Origin: Atrichornis clamosus | Taxonomy: Eukaryota; Chordata; Aves; Passeriformes; Menuridae | DNA length: 64,000 nucleotides | Assembly (NCBI GenBank): GCA_013400975.1 | Contig: WBMZ01002652.1 | Coordinates: 62,001 to 126,000, forward strand | Direction of reading: 5' to 3' | Shown: one piece after another, positions 58,587-64,000 of the stretch | Layout: every line of letters starts with the position of its first letter | How positions within the stretch are numbered: the first letter of the stretch is position 1 | The notes under the pieces: model-generated | The model's input: only the letters and a program-made list of their open reading frames with translations | Database searches by the model: none | Told to the model about the DNA's origin: nothing | Program-made: the position numbers and the translations under genes

Positions 58587-61500
58587 CGTCCCTCGCTCTT
58601 TGTTGTTAATGAGATCAAACTGGATTTCTGCTAAGACTGTGACAGTTGTGCCGTCAGCTTTTAATCTGTCAAGTCCCCATGAAACCTCCTTCAAGTGCTT
58701 TTGTGACTTAGTAGGTCTTTTGTAGTGTCCTTTTTTATATGAAATGTTTTGATCAAATTCCGTCTTGTGTTCCATCCAGCTGTAACATGCATCCAGTCTT
58801 TGTACCGAAATATGGAGAATCACATTCCATGCAGCTGACACACAACCTGTGTTTGTCTGACAGCTCAAGAAATTGCTATTCAGAAACTGAAATAGAAATC
58901 AGTCTTAGTCAAACAGACAGGAGTGTTGGCACTGCTGTGAATTTTCCTCCCTTCTAAGCAAGTTTGAAATGTTGTGACAAATGATAAGTATGTTTAGAAT
59001 GATTGAAATGCCTCTGCATAAAAAGATATTTCTTTATTAAGGATGTTTTCTTGACATGACTGTCTTTATCAGTCCCTCTGCCAACTCCCTTTCAAGTCTT
59101 GTCCCTCCATTTGTGCCTGAACTGAGCTACACTCAGGAGACACACACAAGGTTTCTATAAGACTTGCATAGAAACATAAGGTCTTTAAGAAACTAAGGTC
59201 AAAGAATCCCTGAATTCTTTTCAGCATTACTCTGGGCCTGCTTATGAGACCCAAATCTTTAACACACTAGTCTCTTCTAAATCTGGTTTAAAAAAACCCA
59301 TTTGACAAATTGACTTGCAATTCACTAGACTTCTGGGGCATCTTTGTTTCCAGTTGTGTTCTTTCCTTCTTCACTGCCTTGCCCATGGCTGGCATGTAAG
59401 TCCAAATCACTGTAGTCCCTTCTAGCTCTTGAGTGGTGAAGAATATCTGTTGCTGTTTGGACAACTCAATATCTCCTCTAAGAGAGCAGATACCTAGGGC
59501 TAAAGATACATTAGGATTAGTAAAATTCAAATTAGAAAAATTGTGTGAATTAGCTATAGAATCATTAGATAGATGAAGTGAGCAAAAGATTTGGAGAAGG
59601 ATTTAGAGTGTACAGGGCTGATGGAGCAGGCTTGGTATACAATTTAATACATATCTAGAGAATCCCTGAGGACACAATGGAGAAGTACACAGAGGATTTA
59701 ACTCTAGACAACTGTCACTTTTGAAGCACCAGGTGGTATCATAGACAGACATAGCTGGAAGGAAAACAGCATTCAAGGAACATGGACTTAAGAAGGTCTA
59801 TTTTGTGTGCTCAGAATCTCTTAAGAGATGCTCCTAAGAAATTGGTTTCCTTCAAGATGGGGAAGTAAAAGATAGAACTCTCTACAGGAGAGAAACAATG
59901 TCCAATTTAAGCTGGACAGAAAAGCATATTTCATCAAGAATAGTTTAATTCTATTTATGTAGCAAGGCATGAAACTACTGTGCTTGCTGCAAGGCTAACT
60001 CTAGTGCAGTGTCATAGCAACAGATGCTGGCCTCACAGGCACGACAAAAGTTAGAATCCTCTGAAGGCATCAGACAAATTGAGGTTCTCCTTCTTATTCA
60101 GCTGTCAAAGCTGAGATGGGGCATCTGGGAGCCTCGTTATGTGCAGATCTCTGGGGACTACAAGGTCAACGTGGCTAACAGTGACAGAAGGACCTGTAAG
60201 CATAAAGTGTGGGATTCCTGGAATCCCTAACCTGCCCCTAGCCTCTGTACATTGTGGACGGAACAAGGCTTCCATACTGACAAATTCAGAAAAGGGCAGG
60301 ATAAGAATTCATAGTGCAGTCTCATCGTGACTCCTGCTTATGAAGGGCACCTTCCAAGGGTGCCTGCACTAGCAATGTGAAGATTGTAAATAACTTTGTA
60401 CCCTCATGTTCTTGAAGCTCTACCGTATTGCCAAGTAGTAACACAGTGGGAAGGAATCTTCATAAACTGTAAATCATGAACCTTGACTTATAAATTTGAA
60501 TTTTTAACACCACATCTAACATCTCTGGGTTTTACATGCTACACAAGTACATCCCTGAAAGATAATGATGGAACATAACTCAGGAGTACCCCAAAGCACT
60601 AACCACAAGCATTTTCTGTGAAATTAGAAGCATATTTAAGTAGCAGAGGCAAAAACATTCTAGGGAGATATTTATAATGTAATCAAATTTACCACCTTTA
60701 AGTACTCTGGCATGAATTCCAGAAGCTATTATGCTCATTAAGAATCAGACCAGGAGGAAAATTCCTTGTATACAATTTCAATACAGCCTGAGAATCAAAA
60801 ATAAAATGTGAATATTGTCCCTTTTGTTCCTTATGGGCAGAAAGCTATACCATATAATTGCCCCATATCATTATGTGTGATGAGTGGGCTGTAGAATACA
60901 AAGCCCTGGCCTAAGCTTACAATGGAATTGGAAGGAGTTCATTATTGCTTGTTTCAAAACTAAAAAGAAGAGGCAATACGAAATAAATCACCAAAACACA
61001 CCTGTCTGTGCTTGAACACCTCAGTTTCCTCTCAGAATCAACACAAACACTTTAATTCAAACAAAACAGAAGGAATCACTACCAGCAGCATTAAATCATT
61101 TTTTTAAATGATCATATAAATGTGGAGGTCTTTTATATAATCTTTATTTTTTACAGGTTATTTCTTATTTGTTCAGTTTTAGAATACACCCACAAAGTAA
61201 CTCACTTTTAGGTAATGAAACATATTGATTTTTCCCACTGTAGACCTTTGACTCGTATTTCTAATAGATCCAGATATTTAATTCTCAGCAAACATTTATG
61301 GCATCTATTTCTTCTTTATGTGTATGTGTGTAACTGTCAAATTCATAATTTCACTGAATTGCTTAGTTGTCAAAGAGACACAATTCATCAAAACACACTC
61401 TCAGAATACATCTTCATTGAAAAGATAGTTGAAGACCAGACTTTTCCAATTAGGAAAAAAATGAGACACTAATTTTTTTTATGGCACTTCAAGTCAATAA

Positions 61501-61779
61501 ATTTATTTCAAAGTTAGGAACTTGGCTTTCTAATATGTAATTTAAAGGATTCGGTATGCCTGAATGCCAGATCACGGACTAACATGCTACACAGCTTTCT
61601 GGGACAAATTGCAAATTCTTCTTGTGAGGACATTACAACTTCTATAAATAATTGTTAATTTGGACATCTGGGATGTCTGCCTAAAAAAAATATGAAGGAA
61701 AGACAGGTTAAAGTAACCCATTCAGATGATACTTAATTCCAAACCCTCCCATACAATTAACTGGCTTTGGTTTTGAGAG

Positions 61780-62442
61780 CTGCAAAGAGCTGACTGTGAG
61801 CCAGCACTGCACCTTGGAAGCAAAGGAGGCCAAGAGCATCCTGGGTTGTGTAAGGAAAAGTATTGCCGACAGGTTGAGTGGCGAGATCCTTGCTCTCTGT
61901 CCTGCACTGATGATGCCACACACGAAGTGCTGGGTCCACTTCCAGGCTTCCCAGTACTGGAGAAACATAGAGATACTGCAGAGAGTCCAGTGAAGGGCCA
62001 CTAAGATGATCAAGGGTCTGGAGCATCTCTCTTCTGAGAAAAAGCTGAGAGACCCGGGACTTTTTAGCTGGAGAAGAGAAGACTCTGGGTATACCTAATT
62101 AATGTATACAAATACCTGAAGCAGGGGTGAAAAGAGAGCAGAGCCAGACTCCTCTCAGTGGTGCCCAGAGAAAGGACAAGAGGCAATGGGCTCAAGAAGA
62201 AATACAGGAAATTCTATTTAAATACAAGAAAAGAAGAAACAAACAATTTTTACTTTGAAGATGTCAAACACTGGAACAGGTTGCCCAAAGGAGCCATGGA
62301 GTCTTTGTTCTTGGAGATATTAAAAAATTATCTTGACACAGCCCTGAGCAACCTATTCTGGCTGACCCTGCTTTGAGCAGGGACTTGGAGTAGACAAGTC
62401 TCCAAAGGTCCCTGCCAGCTTCAACCATTCTGCAATTCTGTG
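61780..62442 (+). mobile_element. CR1 LINE 3' fragment, plus strand
   Basis: This 5'-truncated CR1 copy begins near CTGACTGTGAGCCAGCACTG and GAGGCCAAGAGCATCCTGGG. It continues through AGAGAGTCCAGTGAAGGGCC, ACTAAGATGATCAAGGGTCT and GAGAAAGGACAAGAGGCAAT. AACACTGGAACAGGTTGCCC leads to the 'ctgctttgagcagggacttgg' 3' block and the tail CAACCATTCTGCAATTCTGT. The GAGCAGGG-type 3' end matches the kind of CR1 seen at 4.3 kb and differs from the J/E-like copies at 24.6 and 29.5 kb. Indels break every frame. The short frames at 61708-62013 and 62158-62376 are by-products. Confidence 0.95.
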
Positions 62443-64000
62443 AACTTAAGTCTAAATCAGAAACCAGCCTCTTAACTAGAAGGGCATCAGGTTAAGGAAA
62501 GCATTTTGAACAATTCATACACATCTGTTTTTGTGAATTACTTTATTTTATACAGAGATTCATTAACAAATGGAGGGGGTTTTCTATCGAGTTTAGCAAT
62601 TACTTCTTTTCCTTGAGTATCATTCCAATATTATTGCATGTTAGTTCTGTCTAGGGCAATACTCTCTTCAGCCCTGAAGCTGAACATGAGTGTCACAGTA
62701 ATATCATATGACTGTTTCAATGAGTTTGGTTGTGATCATGTGACACGACATTGAATGGGATATATAATGAGAAATAAGAAGTTTCACACATCAGGGTGGA
62801 GACAGAAAGTAAACTTCCTGTCATTAGGAGAAACATTTACCTTTAGTTCTTGGAAGATAAATACCTTTTCCCTTGCTATGTTTTACACTGAATTTCGCAA
62901 TACTATAAAAGGCATTGAGGGAAACGTATCAAAAGTATGGTGTATGAAAATTAACATGTCCTTAATATCTTCCCTGTTATACCAAGAAAACTTAAAATAT
63001 CAGTTTTTTAAAACATGAGTTGAAATGCTATGGCAAGAAGTACCACCTCAATTTTGATCTGAAAATACTAATAATACATCTGAAGACCTAATCAATTTTC
63101 TAGTCCTAATGTCCTTCTCTTAAACAAGCACTCAGAGACAACAATGAAGCCAGCAGTCTGATGAGCATTTTCCCTTTTCTGCCAATGGGGTTTACAGTTC
63201 TCTTATGTGGACTCTGATACCACTGGAGATTCACATTTCCCATGTGGTAAAATCAGGCCAGGCATTTGGCAGTGGAGTGTAAAAGCCACATAATCTCTCC
63301 TGGAGTTTTTAGACATCCACTTTCAGTGCAGTTGCCAAGAATTGTTTCTTACAGAATAACACTAGTGAATGCTTCCCAAAGAGGCACCCTTTCCCAGCAG
63401 AGGCATACCTGAGAGGAACAAGCCAGCCAGGTGAGGGTTATTCCCCCTGAACAGTTGAGGCCGCTGTGGGGGCAGCACTCTTGACCAGCTGTGTTCAAAG
63501 GTCCTTGTCGAGGGATAACTTTCTGTGATCCCCCAGTTCAAGCAGGAAGCCTAAGTGAAACAATATTCATACAAGAGAAAAAAAAATAACATTCCTTGAA
63601 AGATATAAAACTATAAAATAAAAATAATTTAAAAGTGCAATATTTTATTCATAGCTTATGGTCTCTTTCTTCAATTGAGTAAATGTTGAACTTCTGTGTA
63701 GTGTTGTTTGAGATATCTGAGTTCTGTGTCATCACAAACATTATGACAGAAGATCTGATTTACTGGCAGAGTATATATCTGGTGAATGCCAGGAGATAAT
63801 TTTGCATTTACTTGCTGTTATTTAAATGTCTCTTCCAAAATACTACTCTAAACATAGCATTTTATTAGGTAACTATTTACCTAAGCTTCCTTTTATGAAC
63901 TAGGCAGCATTGAGCTGATGAATAATGTGGTTTATCCAAAAAATATATTTTTAGTTCTGGTTGTGGTCTTTATTTTTAGAAATTCTTGATTAGTAAACAA
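62443..64000. other. Unique DNA to window end, weak exon candidate
   Basis: No gene was recognised. A GC-richer patch at about 63360-63540 contains a possible 76-base exon (63355-63430) described separately. The rest is AT-rich, with an 87-codon unrecognised frame at 62755-63018. Confidence 0.55.
63355..63430 (+). other. Candidate small exon, unproven
   Basis: TTGTTTCTTACAG ends at 63354 as an acceptor-like site, and CCAG followed by GTGAGG begins a donor-like site at 63431. The 76 bases between are open in the frame starting directly after the acceptor, giving 25 codons plus one base, with residues such as NNTSECFPKRHPF near the start. The peptide is unrecognised and segments this short often look exon-like by chance. 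Confidence 0.1.

Larger units (their letters stand above)
53406..61779. other. Unique AT-rich DNA, no gene recognised
   Basis: No gene was recognised in 8.4 kb. A 14-base T run ends in TTTCAG at 54220-54236, which is acceptor-like. A 20-bp tandem duplication lies at 58547-58586. A minus-strand frame of 102 codons (58560-58868) lies in a segment with several retained CpGs. GC-richer short patches at 57.0-57.3 kb and 60.0-60.35 kb could not be assigned. Confidence 0.55.

Noticed and set aside
1..64000. CRISPR arrays, operons, ribosome binding sites, tRNA or rRNA genes
   Set aside because: None was seen. The repeat content shows this is vertebrate nuclear DNA, where the prokaryotic features are not expected.

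Overview
This window looks like nuclear DNA from a bird. It is AT-rich and CpG-poor, and most of the structure that can be recognised is avian interspersed repeat. CR1 LINE fragments end in the characteristic ATTCTATGATTCTAT-type 3' tails or their complements. Long terminal repeats (LTRs) of endogenous retroviruses of the ERVL and ERVK kinds seen across birds are also present. I cannot name the species; the mix of repeats fits Neoaves. No bacterial, plasmid or viral genome features are present.

No protein-coding gene, rRNA, tRNA or recognisable small RNA gene could be supported. The longest open frames (142 to 170 codons near 4.1-4.6 kb, 24.5-25.4 kb, 29.5-29.9 kb and 51.2-51.7 kb) lie inside CR1 or LTR sequence and are repeat by-products. 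The remaining frames are short and unrecognised. The window is therefore most simply a gene desert or the interior of a very long intron. Three places with splice-like borders (12.7-13.0 kb, 39.7 kb, 63.4 kb) are recorded as weak exon candidates only.

Layout, left to right: unique DNA to 4.3 kb; a minus-strand CR1 (4.3-5.0 kb); an almost full-length solo ERVL-type LTR (6.6-7.2 kb); 12 kb of unique DNA with a 125-codon open frame at 12.7 kb; a CR1 at 19.4-19.8 kb; two closely related young CR1 copies in the same orientation (24.6-25.4 and 29.5-30.5 kb) with a MIR-like SINE remnant between them; a much older CR1 with traces of reverse transcriptase (32.4-33.4 kb); a 5' fragment of a second ERVL-type LTR (40.6-40.75 kb); a nested LTR pair (50.4-51.6 kb), in which an ERVK-like LTR interrupts an older, oppositely oriented ERVL-type LTR; a 0.1-kb CR1 3' end (53.3 kb); a CR1 at 61.8-62.4 kb; and unique DNA to the end.

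No genes can be seen working together. The history that can be read is one of repeated retrotransposon insertion over very different ages: ancient CR1 and MIR, then ERVL LTRs, then a younger ERVK LTR and CR1 copies. Short tandem duplications, homopolymer runs and a few hairpins make up the rest. Repeat family assignments come from recognising consensus-like sequence by eye. Boundaries are approximate, usually within about 10-30 bases, and more loosely for the old elements.
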